The notes under the pieces are model-generated. The model saw only the letters and a program-made list of their open reading frames with translations, searched no databases and had not been told where the DNA came from. Of a stretch of 64,000 nt of DNA, positions 26,016 through 35,372 are shown piece by piece. Position 1 is the stretch's first letter; every line of letters starts with the position of its first letter. Made by a program: the position numbers and the translations under genes. Source of the stretch: Mesorhizobium sp. M7A.F.Ca.US.008.03.1.1 (GTDB lineage Bacteria > Pseudomonadota > Alphaproteobacteria > Rhizobiales > Rhizobiaceae); contig NZ_RZRU01000023.1 of the NCBI RefSeq assembly GCF_003997495.1, forward strand, positions 1 to 64,000, written 5' to 3'.

Positions 26016-26324
26016 TCAACCCTTCATCATGTTCACGTCTTCGACCGCGATCGAGCCGCGGTTGCGGAAGAAGACGACGAGAATGGCAAGTCCGATGGCG
26101 GCTTCGGCCGCCGCGACCGTCAGCACGAACAGCGCGAACACCTGACCGACCAGATCGCCCAGTGCTGCCGAAAAGGCGACGAAGTTGATGTTGACCGCGA
26201 GCAGGATCAGTTCGACCGACATCAGGATGACGATGACGTTCTTGCGGTTCAGGAAGATGCCGAACACGCCGAGCGTGAACAGAACAGCCGATACGGTCAG
26301 ATAATGTGCGATGCCAACAACCAT
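26016..26324 (-). CDS. nuoK: NADH-quinone oxidoreductase subunit K
   Basis: Small membrane subunit (102 residues, three helices; ND4L homologue) of complex I. The conserved acidic residues lie in MSVELILLAVNINFVAF (helix 2) and in the AAAEAAIGLAI segment. It is essential in other bacteria for coupling quinone reduction to proton transfer. Start ATG 26324, one base after the nuoJ stop, so the pair is translationally linked. Confidence 0.96.
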   Translation of the reverse strand: MVVGIAHYLTVSAVLFTLGVFGIFLNRKNVIVILMSVELILLAVNINFVAFSAALGDLVGQVFALFVLTVAAAEAAIGLAILVVFFRNRGSIAVEDVNMMKG

Positions 26325-26325
26325 C

Positions 26326-26946
26326 TCAGAGTCCCTCGCCTGTCTTGACCTTGCGGATTTCCATGCCGGTCGCCGGCGTGCGGCCGACCTGGGCTGCGAT
26401 CGACTGTCGCTTGACGCCTGGCTTATGGCGCAGCGTCAGCACGATGGCGCCGATCATGGCGACCAGCAGCACGAGGCCCGAAATCTGGAAATAATAGAGG
26501 TAGTCGGTATACAGGATGTCGCCGAGCGCGGCGGTATTGGTCCGCGCGGCGAGATCCGGAATGGGCTTGGAGACCGTCGAGGCGAGCTGCGGCGCGAAAG
26601 TGTAGCCGCCGAGCACGACGATCAGCTCGGCCGCCAGAATCAGCCCGACCAGCGCGCCGATCGGCGCATATTGCAGGGCGCCGCTCTTGAGTTCGGCGAA
26701 ATCGACGTCGAGCATCATGACGACGAACAGGAACAGAACCATCACCGCGCCGACATAGACGACGAGCAGGATCATCGCCAGGAATTCGGCCCCGGTCAGC
26801 ATGAACAGGCCGGCGGCGTTGAAGAAGGTCAGGATCAGGAACAGCACCGAATGCACGGGGTTGCGCGACGAAATGACCATGAACGCCGATGCCACCGCGA
26901 CAAAGGCGAAGAGGTAGAAAAAGGCCGCCTCTAGTCCACTCAACAT
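26326..26946 (-). CDS. nuoJ: NADH-quinone oxidoreductase subunit J
   Basis: Membrane subunit of complex I (ND6 homologue), 206 residues with five helices. Recognised by SRNPVHSVLFLILTFFNAAGLF and by VVYVGAVMVLFLFVVMML, whose pi-bulge helix is the family signature. ATG 26946 gives MLSGLEAAFFYLF. In-frame codons upstream to 27063 lie in the 120-base gap after nuoI and do not look like nuoJ sequence. Confidence 0.96.
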   Translation of the reverse strand: MLSGLEAAFFYLFAFVAVASAFMVISSRNPVHSVLFLILTFFNAAGLFMLTGAEFLAMILLVVYVGAVMVLFLFVVMMLDVDFAELKSGALQYAPIGALVGLILAAELIVVLGGYTFAPQLASTVSKPIPDLAARTNTAALGDILYTDYLYYFQISGLVLLVAMIGAIVLTLRHKPGVKRQSIAAQVGRTPATGMEIRKVKTGEGL

Positions 26947-27066
26947 TGGGGATCCCCCGGGTTCTGTCCGAAACAGGACGCTCGTCCTGCTCGATTTTTG
27001 CCACCGCCTCCGGTCGGCAAGTTGTGTCCTTAGACGAGGCCCCTCGCCCCGTCCATGCGTCAAATA

Positions 27067-27558
27067 TCAGCGGTAGGGCGAGTCCAGCGAGATGTTGCGC
27101 GCCAGTTCGCGCTCCCACCGGTCGCCATTCGCCAACAGCTTGTCCTTGTCATAGTAGAGTTCCTCGCGCGTCTCCGTCGCGAACTCGAAATTCGGCCCCT
27201 CGACGATGGCGTCGACCGGGCAGGCTTCCTGGCAGAAGCCGCAATAGATGCACTTCACCATGTCGATGTCGTAACGCACCGTGCGGCGTGTGCCGTCATT
27301 GCGGCGCGGGCCGGCCTCGATGGTGATGGCCTGCGCCGGGCAGATCGCCTCGCACAATTTGCAGGCGATGCAGCGTTCCTCGCCGTTGGGATACCGGCGC
27401 AGCGCATGCTCTCCGCGGAAGCGCGGACTGGTCGGCCCCTTCTCGTGCGGATAATTGATCGTCTCCTTCGGCGCGAAGAACTGGCGCATCGACAGGAAGA
27501 AGGCGCTGACGAAATCCTGCAGCAGCAGCGATTTGGCGGCTTGGGAAAGAGCGGACAT
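27067..27558 (-). CDS. nuoI: NADH-quinone oxidoreductase subunit I
   Basis: Peripheral-arm subunit (163 residues) holding the two 4Fe-4S clusters N6a and N6b that carry electrons towards cluster N2. Two ferredoxin motifs are present: cysteines 63, 66, 69, 73 (CIACKLCEAICP) and 103, 106, 109, 113 (CIYCGFCQEACP). ATG 27558 overlaps the nuoH stop by one base (TGATG). Length matches other alphaproteobacterial NuoI proteins. Confidence 0.97.
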   Translation of the reverse strand: MSALSQAAKSLLLQDFVSAFFLSMRQFFAPKETINYPHEKGPTSPRFRGEHALRRYPNGEERCIACKLCEAICPAQAITIEAGPRRNDGTRRTVRYDIDMVKCIYCGFCQEACPVDAIVEGPNFEFATETREELYYDKDKLLANGDRWERELARNISLDSPYR

Positions 27559-28601
27559 CACGCAAACCCCGTGATCTTGAGGAAGGCCGCGGTGGCGACC
27601 ACCATGAACAACGAGATCGGCAGGAACACTTTCCAGCCAAGCCGCATCAATTGGTCGTAGCGGTAGCGCGGCACGAAGGCCTTCACCATGGAGATGCCGA
27701 AGAAGACGAAGCAGACTTTCAGCACGAACCAGATGACGCCCGGCACCCAGGTGAACGGCGCGAAGTCGAAGGGCGGCAGCCAGCCGCCGAGGAACAGGAT
27801 GGTGGCCAGCGCGCACATCAGCACGATGGCGACATACTCGCCGAGGAAGAACAAAAGGAACGGCGTCGACGAATATTCGACCATGTGGCCGGCGACCAGT
27901 TCCGATTCGGCCTCCACCAGATCGAAAGGCGGGCGGTTCGTCTCGGCCAGTGCCGAGATGAAGAAGATGATGAACATCGGGAACAGTGCCAGCCAGTTCC
28001 AGTCGAGGAAGGTGTTGGGCAGGCCAAGCCGCGTACCAATTCCATCATGCTGCGACAGCACGATATCGGTGAGGTTGAGCGAGCCGGCGGTGAGCAGAAC
28101 GGTGACGATGACGAAGCCGATCGAGACTTCGTAGGACACCATCTGAGCCGCCGAACGCAGCGCGCCCAGGAACGGATATTTCGAGTTCGAGGCCCAGCCG
28201 CCCATGATCACGCCATAGACTTCGAGCGAGGAGATGGCGAAGACATAGAGGATGCCGACATTGACGTTGGCGATCGCCCAACCCTGACTGACCGGGATGA
28301 CCGCCCAGGCCGAAATCGCCAGCACGGCCGAGACCAGCGGCGCCAGCAGGAACACGCCCTTGTTGGCGCCGGACGGGATGACCGGCTCCTTGAAGACGAA
28401 TTTCAGCAGATCGGCGAAGGCCTGCAGCGTGCCCCAGGGACCGACGACGTTCGGACCGCGGCGCAACTGCACCGCCGCCCAGATCTTGCGGTCGGCGTAG
28501 AGGATGTAGGCGACGAAGATCAAAAGCACGACGATCAGCACGACCGACTTCAACAGGATCAGCAGCGCCGGCAGCACGTAGAAAGAGAAGAAAGTGTCCA
28601 T
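27558..28601 (-). CDS. nuoH: NADH-quinone oxidoreductase subunit H
   Basis: Membrane subunit (347 residues; ND1 homologue) that forms most of the quinone-binding chamber at the arm junction. Recognised by the early ADRKIWAAVQLRRGPNVVGP loop and by AETNRPPFDLVEAESELVAG, both of which line the quinone channel. About eight helices. ATG 28601 lies two bases after the nuoG stop. Confidence 0.97.
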   Translation of the reverse strand: MDTFFSFYVLPALLILLKSVVLIVVLLIFVAYILYADRKIWAAVQLRRGPNVVGPWGTLQAFADLLKFVFKEPVIPSGANKGVFLLAPLVSAVLAISAWAVIPVSQGWAIANVNVGILYVFAISSLEVYGVIMGGWASNSKYPFLGALRSAAQMVSYEVSIGFVIVTVLLTAGSLNLTDIVLSQHDGIGTRLGLPNTFLDWNWLALFPMFIIFFISALAETNRPPFDLVEAESELVAGHMVEYSSTPFLLFFLGEYVAIVLMCALATILFLGGWLPPFDFAPFTWVPGVIWFVLKVCFVFFGISMVKAFVPRYRYDQLMRLGWKVFLPISLFMVVATAAFLKITGFA

Positions 28602-28603
28602 GC

Positions 28604-30685
28604 TTATTCCGCCGCCTGCTTGAAGCCGCTCTTGGCCAGTGCCGAGCATTCCGCCATCACGGTCGATGCTCGCGCGATCGGGTTGGTCAGGTAGAAATCC
28701 GTCACCGGCGAGGTGAAGGTGCCCTTGTTCAGCCGCCCGCCGAGCTTCGCCACCCCAGCGATGTCCTCGGCATTGCCTGTCGCGACCTGGTCGATACGGG
28801 CCAGATGCGGGTATTCGCCATAGAGCTTGGCGCGCAGTTGCGGCAGCGAATCGAACGGCAGCTTCTTGCCCAGCACATCCGACAACGCCCTTAGAATAGC
28901 CCAATCCTCGCGCGCCTCGCCCGGCGCGAAGCCGGCGCGGTTGGTCTGCTGCACACGCCCTTCGGTGTTGACATAGGTGGCCGACTTTTCCGTGTAGGCG
29001 GCCGCCGGCAGGATGACATTGGCGCGGTGCGCGCCCTGGTCGCCATGCGTGCCGATATAGACGACGAAGGCGCCGCCGGTCTTGGCCATGTCGATCTCGT
29101 CGGCGCCGAGCAGGAACAGCAGCTCCATCTCGCCCAGCATGCCGGCGACATCCTTGCCGCCCTCGCCCGGCACGAAGCCGAGATCGAGGCCGCCGACACG
29201 TCCGGCCGCATTGTGCAGCACGGCAAAGCCGTTCCAGTCCGCGCGGGCAGCGTTCACGGCGGCGGCGAGCTTGGCCGCCTGGCCGAGCACAGCCGCGCCA
29301 TCGGCACGCGCCAGCGCGCCCTGGCCGACGATGATCAGCGGATGCGTCGCCTTCTTCAGCACCTGGAAGAACTTGCCATTGCCTTCGGCCAGATCCTTCA
29401 GCGAATCCGGTCCGGCGCCCAATTGTTCATAGTCGTAACGCGTGTCGCCGACATCGCCGATGACGCCTACCGGCAGATTGCCGATCCGCCAGCGCTTGCG
29501 GATACGGGCGTTGAGCACCGAGGCTTCATAGCGCGGGTTGGCGCCGATGATCAGCACCGCATCGGCCTGCTCGATGCCTTCGATGGTCGGGTTGAAGATG
29601 TAGCTCGCACGGCCGAGCGCCGGGTCGAGAGCGGCGCCGTCCTGGCGGCAATCGATATTCTTCGAGCCGAGCGAAGCCATCAGCAGCTTGAGCGCATAGG
29701 TCTCCTCGACGGCGGCGAGATCGCCCGCGATAGCGCCGATCTTTTCGGGCGCCGTCTTCGACACCGCGTCCTTGATCGCGGCGAAGGCCTCGGCCCAGCT
29801 GGCGGCAACCAGTCTGCCGTCCTTGCGCACATAGGGGCGGTCGAGACGCTGCGTGCGCAGGCCGTCCCAGATAAATCGGGTCTTGTCGGAGATCCACTCC
29901 TCGTTCACCGCCTCGTTGACGCGCGGCAGGATGCGCATCACTTCGCGGCCCCGGCTATCGACGCGGATCGCCGAGCCGACCGCATCCATCACGTCGATCG
30001 ATTCGGTCTTGGTCAGCTCCCACGGCCGCGCCTGGAAAGCGAATGGCTTCGAGGTCAGCGCGCCGACCGGGCAAAGGTCGATGACATTGCCCTGCAGCTC
30101 CGAGGTCATCGCCTGTTCGAGATAGGTGGTGATCTCTGCATCCTCGCCACGGCCGATCAGGCCCAGTTCGGAAATGCCGGCGACTTCGGTGGTGAAGCGG
30201 ACGCAGCGCGTGCAGTGGATGCAGCGGTTCATCACCGTCTTCACCAGCGGTCCGATGTATTTGTCTTCGACCGCGCGCTTGTTCTCGTGATAGCGCGAGG
30301 AATCGACGCCGAAGGCCATCGCCTGGTCCTGCAGGTCGCATTCGCCGCCCTGGTCGCAGATCGGGCAATCCAGCGGATGGTTGATCAGCAGGAACTCCAT
30401 CACGCCTTCCCTGGCCTTCTTGACCATGGGCGTGTTGGTGAAGATTTCCGGCGCCTCGCCATTCGGCCCCGGACGCAGGTCGCGCACGTTCATGGCGCAG
30501 GAGGCCTGGGGCTTGGGCGGCCCGCCCTTCACCTCAATCAGGCACATGCGGCAATTGCCGGCGATCGACAGCCGTTCATGGAAGCAGAAGCGCGGCACTT
30601 CCGCGCCAGCGTCTTCCGCCGCCTGCAGCAGCGTGTAGTGGTCGGGTACAGTGATCTCTTTCCCGTCGACCTTGAGCTTTGCCAT
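28604..30685 (-). CDS. nuoG: NADH-quinone oxidoreductase subunit G
   Basis: Largest peripheral-arm subunit (693 residues). The N-terminal 2Fe-2S ferredoxin domain has cysteines 34, 45, 48 and 63. It is followed by the His/Cys 4Fe-4S site (HPLDCPICDQGGECDLQ), a third cluster (NRCIHCTRCVRF) and a molybdopterin-oxidoreductase-like C-terminal domain that carries no cofactor in complex I. ATG 30685 gives MAKLKVDGKEI. The preceding gene is not nuoF but a helix-hairpin-helix protein. Confidence 0.96.
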   Translation of the reverse strand: MAKLKVDGKEITVPDHYTLLQAAEDAGAEVPRFCFHERLSIAGNCRMCLIEVKGGPPKPQASCAMNVRDLRPGPNGEAPEIFTNTPMVKKAREGVMEFLLINHPLDCPICDQGGECDLQDQAMAFGVDSSRYHENKRAVEDKYIGPLVKTVMNRCIHCTRCVRFTTEVAGISELGLIGRGEDAEITTYLEQAMTSELQGNVIDLCPVGALTSKPFAFQARPWELTKTESIDVMDAVGSAIRVDSRGREVMRILPRVNEAVNEEWISDKTRFIWDGLRTQRLDRPYVRKDGRLVAASWAEAFAAIKDAVSKTAPEKIGAIAGDLAAVEETYALKLLMASLGSKNIDCRQDGAALDPALGRASYIFNPTIEGIEQADAVLIIGANPRYEASVLNARIRKRWRIGNLPVGVIGDVGDTRYDYEQLGAGPDSLKDLAEGNGKFFQVLKKATHPLIIVGQGALARADGAAVLGQAAKLAAAVNAARADWNGFAVLHNAAGRVGGLDLGFVPGEGGKDVAGMLGEMELLFLLGADEIDMAKTGGAFVVYIGTHGDQGAHRANVILPAAAYTEKSATYVNTEGRVQQTNRAGFAPGEAREDWAILRALSDVLGKKLPFDSLPQLRAKLYGEYPHLARIDQVATGNAEDIAGVAKLGGRLNKGTFTSPVTDFYLTNPIARASTVMAECSALAKSGFKQAAE

Positions 30686-30758
30686 TCGCCTCAAACCCCT
30701 GCGGAGTTCCCGCAATCTCTTTTTCCGGACGCGGTCGAGACCACGTCGGGCATTTCAT

Positions 30759-31448
30759 TCACTTCTTGACGGCGAGCGCCGCCGCTTGGGCTGTCCAATC
30801 GTCGCGGCCGATGCGGCCGCCGAGCGACAGATAGTCTTCGACCCAGGCAACCTCTTGCGGCGTCCATGCCGCGATCTGGGCATACGTCCAGATACCGAGG
30901 CCGTTGAGAACCTTTTCCAGCTTCGGCCCGATGCCCGATATCGCCTTGAGATCCACCGGATTGGCCGGCTTCTCCATAGCCTTGGGCTGCCTGAAATCTT
31001 CGGGCATCAGCACATTGCCGGCGCCGCTTGTCGCCGGAGCGGCATTCGCGGCCGGCACGGCAGTGGCGGCTTCCTTGGCGGCAATATCGGTGACCTCCCT
31101 GGCGAAGGACTGCGCCTCGGCGATCATGGTTTTCGCCGTCGCCCGCGCCTTGGTGGAGGAAGAGTTCGGATCGTCGAACTGCGCGACGCGCGCCTCGAAA
31201 TCATCGACGATCGGCTGCAGCAGCCGCTGCGAGGCTTCTGCCGCACCTGAAAGCGCACCCAGCCAGACGCCGAAAGCATGATTGGCGAGCCCGAGGCCAA
31301 GCGCCGACATCGCCGCCGCACCCGCCACAGGATGCACGAAAAGGTTGACGGCGCTGGCCATCTCCTTCGGCATCATCCTGGTCAAGTCCTGGTTCATCTT
31401 CTCGATCTGGTCCAAATTGGGCATCAGCGGGTTCGAATACGGCGCCAT
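30759..31448 (-). CDS. Helix-hairpin-helix protein inserted between nuoF and nuoG
   Basis: Protein of 229 residues with two parts. The N-terminal part (about 1-100) has an amphipathic/hydrophobic stretch around NLFVHPVAGAAAMSALGLGL and resembles phasin-like helical proteins. The C-terminal part (about 165-229) is a helix-hairpin-helix module (LKAISGIGPKLEKVLNGLGI). That module is strikingly similar to the extra C-terminal domain of NuoE in the same operon. AGGAGA precedes ATG 31448. Such domains are often auto-annotated as 5' DNA nuclease, but no nuclease residues are visible. Shared domain and operon position suggest an accessory or assembly role in complex I. Confidence 0.75.
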   Translation of the reverse strand: MAPYSNPLMPNLDQIEKMNQDLTRMMPKEMASAVNLFVHPVAGAAAMSALGLGLANHAFGVWLGALSGAAEASQRLLQPIVDDFEARVAQFDDPNSSSTKARATAKTMIAEAQSFAREVTDIAAKEAATAVPAANAAPATSGAGNVLMPEDFRQPKAMEKPANPVDLKAISGIGPKLEKVLNGLGIWTYAQIAAWTPQEVAWVEDYLSLGGRIGRDDWTAQAAALAVKK

Positions 31449-31519
31449 AGAGTTCTCCTGGTCGTTTCTTCGTTCGCCCCGCCCTTCGCTGCGGACTTTC
31501 GTCCGCATAAAACGTTCTT

Positions 31520-32824
31520 CTATTCCGCCGCCACCATCACAGGCTCGGCCCGGTGCGCATTGCGCGAAAACTCATCGATGCGCCGCTCCACTTCGCCGCG
31601 GAAATGCCGCATCAGGCCCTGGATCGGCCATGCCGCCGCGTCGCCCAGCGCGCAGATCGTGTGGCCTTCGATCTGCTTGGTGACATCGAGCAGCATATCG
31701 ATCTCGCGCTTCTGCGCCTCGCCGCGCACCAGCCGTTCCATCACCCGCCACATCCAGCCGGTGCCTTCGCGGCATGGCGTGCACTGGCCGCAGCTCTCGT
31801 GCTTGTAGAAATAGGAAAGCCGCGCGATCGCCTTCACGACATCGGTCGACTTGTCCATGACGATGACAGCCGCGGTTCCAAGGCCGGATTTGAGGTCGCG
31901 CAAGGCATCGAAATCCATTGGCGCGTCGATGATCTGCTCGGCCGGCACCAACGGCACCGAGGCGCCGCCCGGTATGACCGCCAAAAGATTGTCCCAGCCG
32001 CCGCGAATGCCGCCGCAATGCGTCTCGATGAGCTCGCGGAACGGGATCGACATCGCCTCTTCGACCGTGCACGGATTGTTGACGTGGCCGGAGATGCAAA
32101 ACAGCTTGGTGCCGACATTGTTGGGCCGGCCGAAGGACGAGAACCAGGCCGCACCGCGGCGCAGGATGGTCGGCGCAACCGCGATCGATTCGACATTGTT
32201 GACCGTGGTCGGGCAGCCATAGAGGCCGACATTGGCCGGGAACGGCGGCTTCAGCCGGGGCTGGCCCTTCTTGCCTTCGAGGCTTTCGAGGAGCGCTGTC
32301 TCCTCGCCGCAGATATAGGCGCCGGCGCCGTGATGCATGTAGACGTCGAAATCGTAGCCGGAGGTGTTGTTCTTGCCGATCAGCTTGGCCTCATAGGCCT
32401 CCTCGATCGCGCGCTGCAGTGCCTCGCGCTCGCGGATGAACTCGCCGCGCACATAGATGTAGGCGGCAATTGCGCCCATGGCGAAACCGGCAAGCAGCGC
32501 GCCCTCGACCAGTGTGTGCGGGTCGTTGCGCAGGATGTCGCGGTCCTTGCAGGTGCCGGGCTCGGATTCGTCGGCATTGATGACGAGATAGCTCGGCCGG
32601 CCATCGCTCTGCTTGGGCATGAACGACCATTTGAGACCCGTCGGGAAGCCGGCGCCGCCGCGGCCGCGCAGGCCCGACGCCTTCATCTCGTTGACGATCC
32701 ACTCGCGCCCCTTGGCAACGATGCCGGGCGTGTTGTCCCAGGCGCCGCGCGCCATCGCGCCGGCCAAGGACTTGTCGAACAGGCCGTAGATATTGGTGAA
32801 GATGCGGTCTTTGTCCTGAAGCAT
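31520..32824 (-). CDS. nuoF: NADH-quinone oxidoreductase subunit F
   Basis: NADH-oxidising subunit (434 residues) that binds FMN and 4Fe-4S cluster N3. The glycine-rich NADH/FMN site appears as GLRGRGGAGFPTGLKW. The cluster motif is ESCGQCTPCREG with a fourth cysteine in GHTICALGDAAAW. ATG 32824 begins MLQDKDRIF. It follows nuoE by ten bases, as expected for a unit that forms the NADH dehydrogenase module. Confidence 0.97.
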   Translation of the reverse strand: MLQDKDRIFTNIYGLFDKSLAGAMARGAWDNTPGIVAKGREWIVNEMKASGLRGRGGAGFPTGLKWSFMPKQSDGRPSYLVINADESEPGTCKDRDILRNDPHTLVEGALLAGFAMGAIAAYIYVRGEFIREREALQRAIEEAYEAKLIGKNNTSGYDFDVYMHHGAGAYICGEETALLESLEGKKGQPRLKPPFPANVGLYGCPTTVNNVESIAVAPTILRRGAAWFSSFGRPNNVGTKLFCISGHVNNPCTVEEAMSIPFRELIETHCGGIRGGWDNLLAVIPGGASVPLVPAEQIIDAPMDFDALRDLKSGLGTAAVIVMDKSTDVVKAIARLSYFYKHESCGQCTPCREGTGWMWRVMERLVRGEAQKREIDMLLDVTKQIEGHTICALGDAAAWPIQGLMRHFRGEVERRIDEFSRNAHRAEPVMVAAE

Positions 32825-32834
32825 TTTTCGTCCC

Positions 32835-34115
32835 TCAGACCGGTTTCTTGCCGAAGACGCGGATGTATTCGGCGACGCCACCCTTGGCGAGCGCCTTGGC
32901 CTGCTTGACCCAGTCGTCGCGATCGATGCGGCCCTGGAAAGAGAGGTAGCCATCCACCCACTCGCGCTCGGCCTTCTTCCACGACGCGACCTGCGCGAAG
33001 GTAAAAATGCCCAGCGTATGCAGGATGCCCTCGATCTTGGGGCCGACGCCGGAGATCAGCTTGAGGTCATCGACCTGTGTCGGTTTAGCGATGCCGGCCG
33101 GACGGTTCTTGTCCTCGAGCGACGGTTTGGCCGGCTTGGCTACCGGTACCTTGACCTCCGGCGCCTTGAAGGCGGAGGCCGGCTCGGCCTTGGTTATTGG
33201 ACCGTTGCGCTGCTTGGAAACCTGCTCGACTTTGGAGTCTGCCTTGTTGGCATTGGCGGCCGAATGCAGTGGGGCGGCAACGCTCGCCGCCTTTTCAACC
33301 GCCGGCGCGACCTTGGTTTTTGAAGGCGTCTTCAACGCCGGGCTGGTTTCAGGGGCGTCGGTCTTCGGCTTGCTGGTGTTGGACGGTGCGACAGGGGCCG
33401 CACCCGGCGCCGGCACCGGCGCTGCGATGATCGCGTCGGGCGCCGCCCTGGCGGCCTTGGCTGCCTCCCTGGCTTCCCTTTCGCGGGTCGACTTGAGGAT
33501 CGCCTTTTCGCTCTTCAGCGTGGTGAGGCCGGAGGCCGGCTCCGAGCCGGTGCGGCCATTCTGCGGCCCCGGTTCCACCGAAGCACCCTTGCCGGCGTCA
33601 TAGAGATCGATGATTTCAGCCAGGCGTTCCGGCGTCAGATCCTCGAACGTGTCCTTGAAGATCATCACCATCGGCGCGTTGACGCAGGCGCCAAGGCATT
33701 CGACCTCTTCCCACGACAAAGTGCCCTTGTCGTTGGTGTGGAACTGATCGTGATGGATCTTGGAGCGGCAGACATCCATCAGCGCTTCCGAACCGCGCAG
33801 CATGCAGGGCGTGGTGCCGCAGACCTGTATGTGCGCACGCGTGCCGACCGGATTCAACTGGTACTGCGTGTAGAAGGTCGCGACTTCGAGCCCGCGGATG
33901 CGCGGCATGCCGAGCATGTCGGAAATCGTCTCGATCGCCGCCTTGGTCACCCAGCCTTCCTGCTCCTGCGCGATCATCAGAAGCGGGATGATGGCCGACT
34001 GTTCGCGGCCCTTCGGGTACTTCTTGATCCATTGCTTCGCCGCTGCCGCATTCGCCCGGTTGAAGGCGAAGGAGGCTGGCTGGACACTGGCTTCTGCGAG
34101 ACGGCGGACTGACAT
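32835..34115 (-). CDS. nuoE: NADH-quinone oxidoreductase subunit E with C-terminal HHH extension
   Basis: The first 175 or so residues form the thioredoxin-like 2Fe-2S subunit of complex I, with cluster N1a ligands C99, C104, C140 and C144. The protein then continues to 426 residues, far longer than the classical length of about 170. It has a low-complexity Ala/Pro/Lys linker (about 180-335) and ends in a helix-hairpin-helix domain (about 345-425, LKLISGVGPKIEGILHTLGI). That domain is closely related to the C-terminus of the protein encoded between nuoF and nuoG. The start ATG 34115 directly follows the nuoD stop. Confidence 0.93.
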   Translation of the reverse strand: MSVRRLAEASVQPASFAFNRANAAAAKQWIKKYPKGREQSAIIPLLMIAQEQEGWVTKAAIETISDMLGMPRIRGLEVATFYTQYQLNPVGTRAHIQVCGTTPCMLRGSEALMDVCRSKIHHDQFHTNDKGTLSWEEVECLGACVNAPMVMIFKDTFEDLTPERLAEIIDLYDAGKGASVEPGPQNGRTGSEPASGLTTLKSEKAILKSTREREAREAAKAARAAPDAIIAAPVPAPGAAPVAPSNTSKPKTDAPETSPALKTPSKTKVAPAVEKAASVAAPLHSAANANKADSKVEQVSKQRNGPITKAEPASAFKAPEVKVPVAKPAKPSLEDKNRPAGIAKPTQVDDLKLISGVGPKIEGILHTLGIFTFAQVASWKKAEREWVDGYLSFQGRIDRDDWVKQAKALAKGGVAEYIRVFGKKPV

Positions 34116-35306
34116 TTAGCGATCGACCTCACCAAACACGATGTCGAGGGAGCCGAGAACGGCGGTGACGTCGGCCAGCATGTGGCCGCGGCAGAGGAAA
34201 TCCATCGCCTGCAGATGCGCGAAACCCGGCGCGCGCAGCTTGCAGCGGTAGGGCTTGTTGGAGCCGTCGGAAACCAGATAGACGCCGAATTCGCCCTTCG
34301 GCGCCTCGACCGCGGCGTAAACCTCGCCGGCCGGCACGCGATAACCCTCGGTGTACAGCTTGAAGTGATGGATCAGCGCTTCCATCGAGCGCTTCATCGC
34401 CTGGCGCTTGGGCGGCACCACCTTGCCGTCGAGATTCGACACCGGGCCGGTGCTTTCCTTGCCGAGCAGGAGATCGACGCACTGGCGCATGATCTTCGCC
34501 GACTGGCGCATTTCTTCCATACGCACGAGATAACGGTCGAAGCAGTCGCCGTTCTTGCCGATCGGAATGTCGAAATCCATTTCCGAATAGCATTCATAGG
34601 GTTGCGACTTGCGCAGGTCCCAGGCAGCGCCCGAACCGCGCACCATCACGCCCGAAAAGCCCCAGGCCCAGGCATCGGCCAGCGAAACGATGCCGATATC
34701 GACATTGCGCTGCTTGAAGATGCGGTTGCCTGTCAGCAGCTGATCGAGGTCGTCGATCGACTTCAGGAACGGGTCGATCCACTTGCCGATGTCCTCGACC
34801 AGCTTCTGCGGCAGGTCCTGGTGGACACCACCGGGACGGAAATAGGCGGCATGCATGCGCGAACCGGATGCGCGCTCATAGAACACCATCAGCTTTTCGC
34901 GCTCGACGAAGCCCCACAGCGGCGGCGTCAGCGCGCCGACGTCCATAGCCTGCGTCGTCACATTGAGGATGTGCGACATGATGCGGCCGATTTCGCAATA
35001 GAGCACGCGGATCAGCTGCCCGCGCTTCGGCACTTCGATGCCGAGCAGGCGCTCGGCGGCGAGCGCGAAGGCGTGCTCCTGGTTCATCGGCGCGCAATAG
35101 TCGAGCCGGTCGAGATAAGGGATCGCCTGCAAATAGGTTTTGGCTTCGATCAGCTTTTCGGTGCCGCGATGCAAGAGCCCGATATGCGGATCGACGCGGT
35201 CAACGACTTCGCCATCCAGCTCCAGCACTAGGCGCAAAACGCCGTGCGCCGCAGGGTGTTGCGGGCCGAAATTGATGTTGAAGTTACGGACGGAGGTTTC
35301 AGCCAT
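34116..35306 (-). CDS. nuoD: NADH-quinone oxidoreductase subunit D
   Basis: The 49-kDa-type subunit (396 residues) that forms the quinone site with NuoB. It is related to the large subunit of NiFe hydrogenases. The FGPQHPAAHGVLRLVLELDG segment near the N-terminus and HIGLLHRGTEKL carry quinone-site histidines. The end is GSLDIVFGEVDR, the standard NuoD C-terminus. Its start lies 478 bases from the nuoC stop because a four-helix-bundle gene and its repeats separate them. Confidence 0.97.
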   Translation of the reverse strand: MAETSVRNFNINFGPQHPAAHGVLRLVLELDGEVVDRVDPHIGLLHRGTEKLIEAKTYLQAIPYLDRLDYCAPMNQEHAFALAAERLLGIEVPKRGQLIRVLYCEIGRIMSHILNVTTQAMDVGALTPPLWGFVEREKLMVFYERASGSRMHAAYFRPGGVHQDLPQKLVEDIGKWIDPFLKSIDDLDQLLTGNRIFKQRNVDIGIVSLADAWAWGFSGVMVRGSGAAWDLRKSQPYECYSEMDFDIPIGKNGDCFDRYLVRMEEMRQSAKIMRQCVDLLLGKESTGPVSNLDGKVVPPKRQAMKRSMEALIHHFKLYTEGYRVPAGEVYAAVEAPKGEFGVYLVSDGSNKPYRCKLRAPGFAHLQAMDFLCRGHMLADVTAVLGSLDIVFGEVDR

Positions 35307-35325
35307 TCTGGCGCCTCTGGCGAAG

Positions 35326-35351
35326 AGTCAGTAGTGAGTAGTGAGTAGTGA
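35326..35351. repeat. Left heptamer repeat flanking the four-helix-bundle gene
   Basis: A run of 7-bp units (TAGTGAG type: AGTCAGTAGTGAGTAGTGAG and on) lies between the nuoD start and the downstream end of the four-helix-bundle gene. Its reverse complement matches the repeat at 35754-35790. The pair brackets the inserted gene and marks the element ends. Confidence 0.8.
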
Positions 35352-35372
35352 TCATCAATCTCAATGCCTGCT

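Noticed and set aside
24017..26188. A 723-codon open frame on the plus strand, antisense to nuoL and nuoK
   Set aside because: It mirrors the codon bias of the high-GC minus-strand genes, is rich in His, Gln, Arg and Asp, has no family motifs, and runs against clear nuoL/nuoK sequence.
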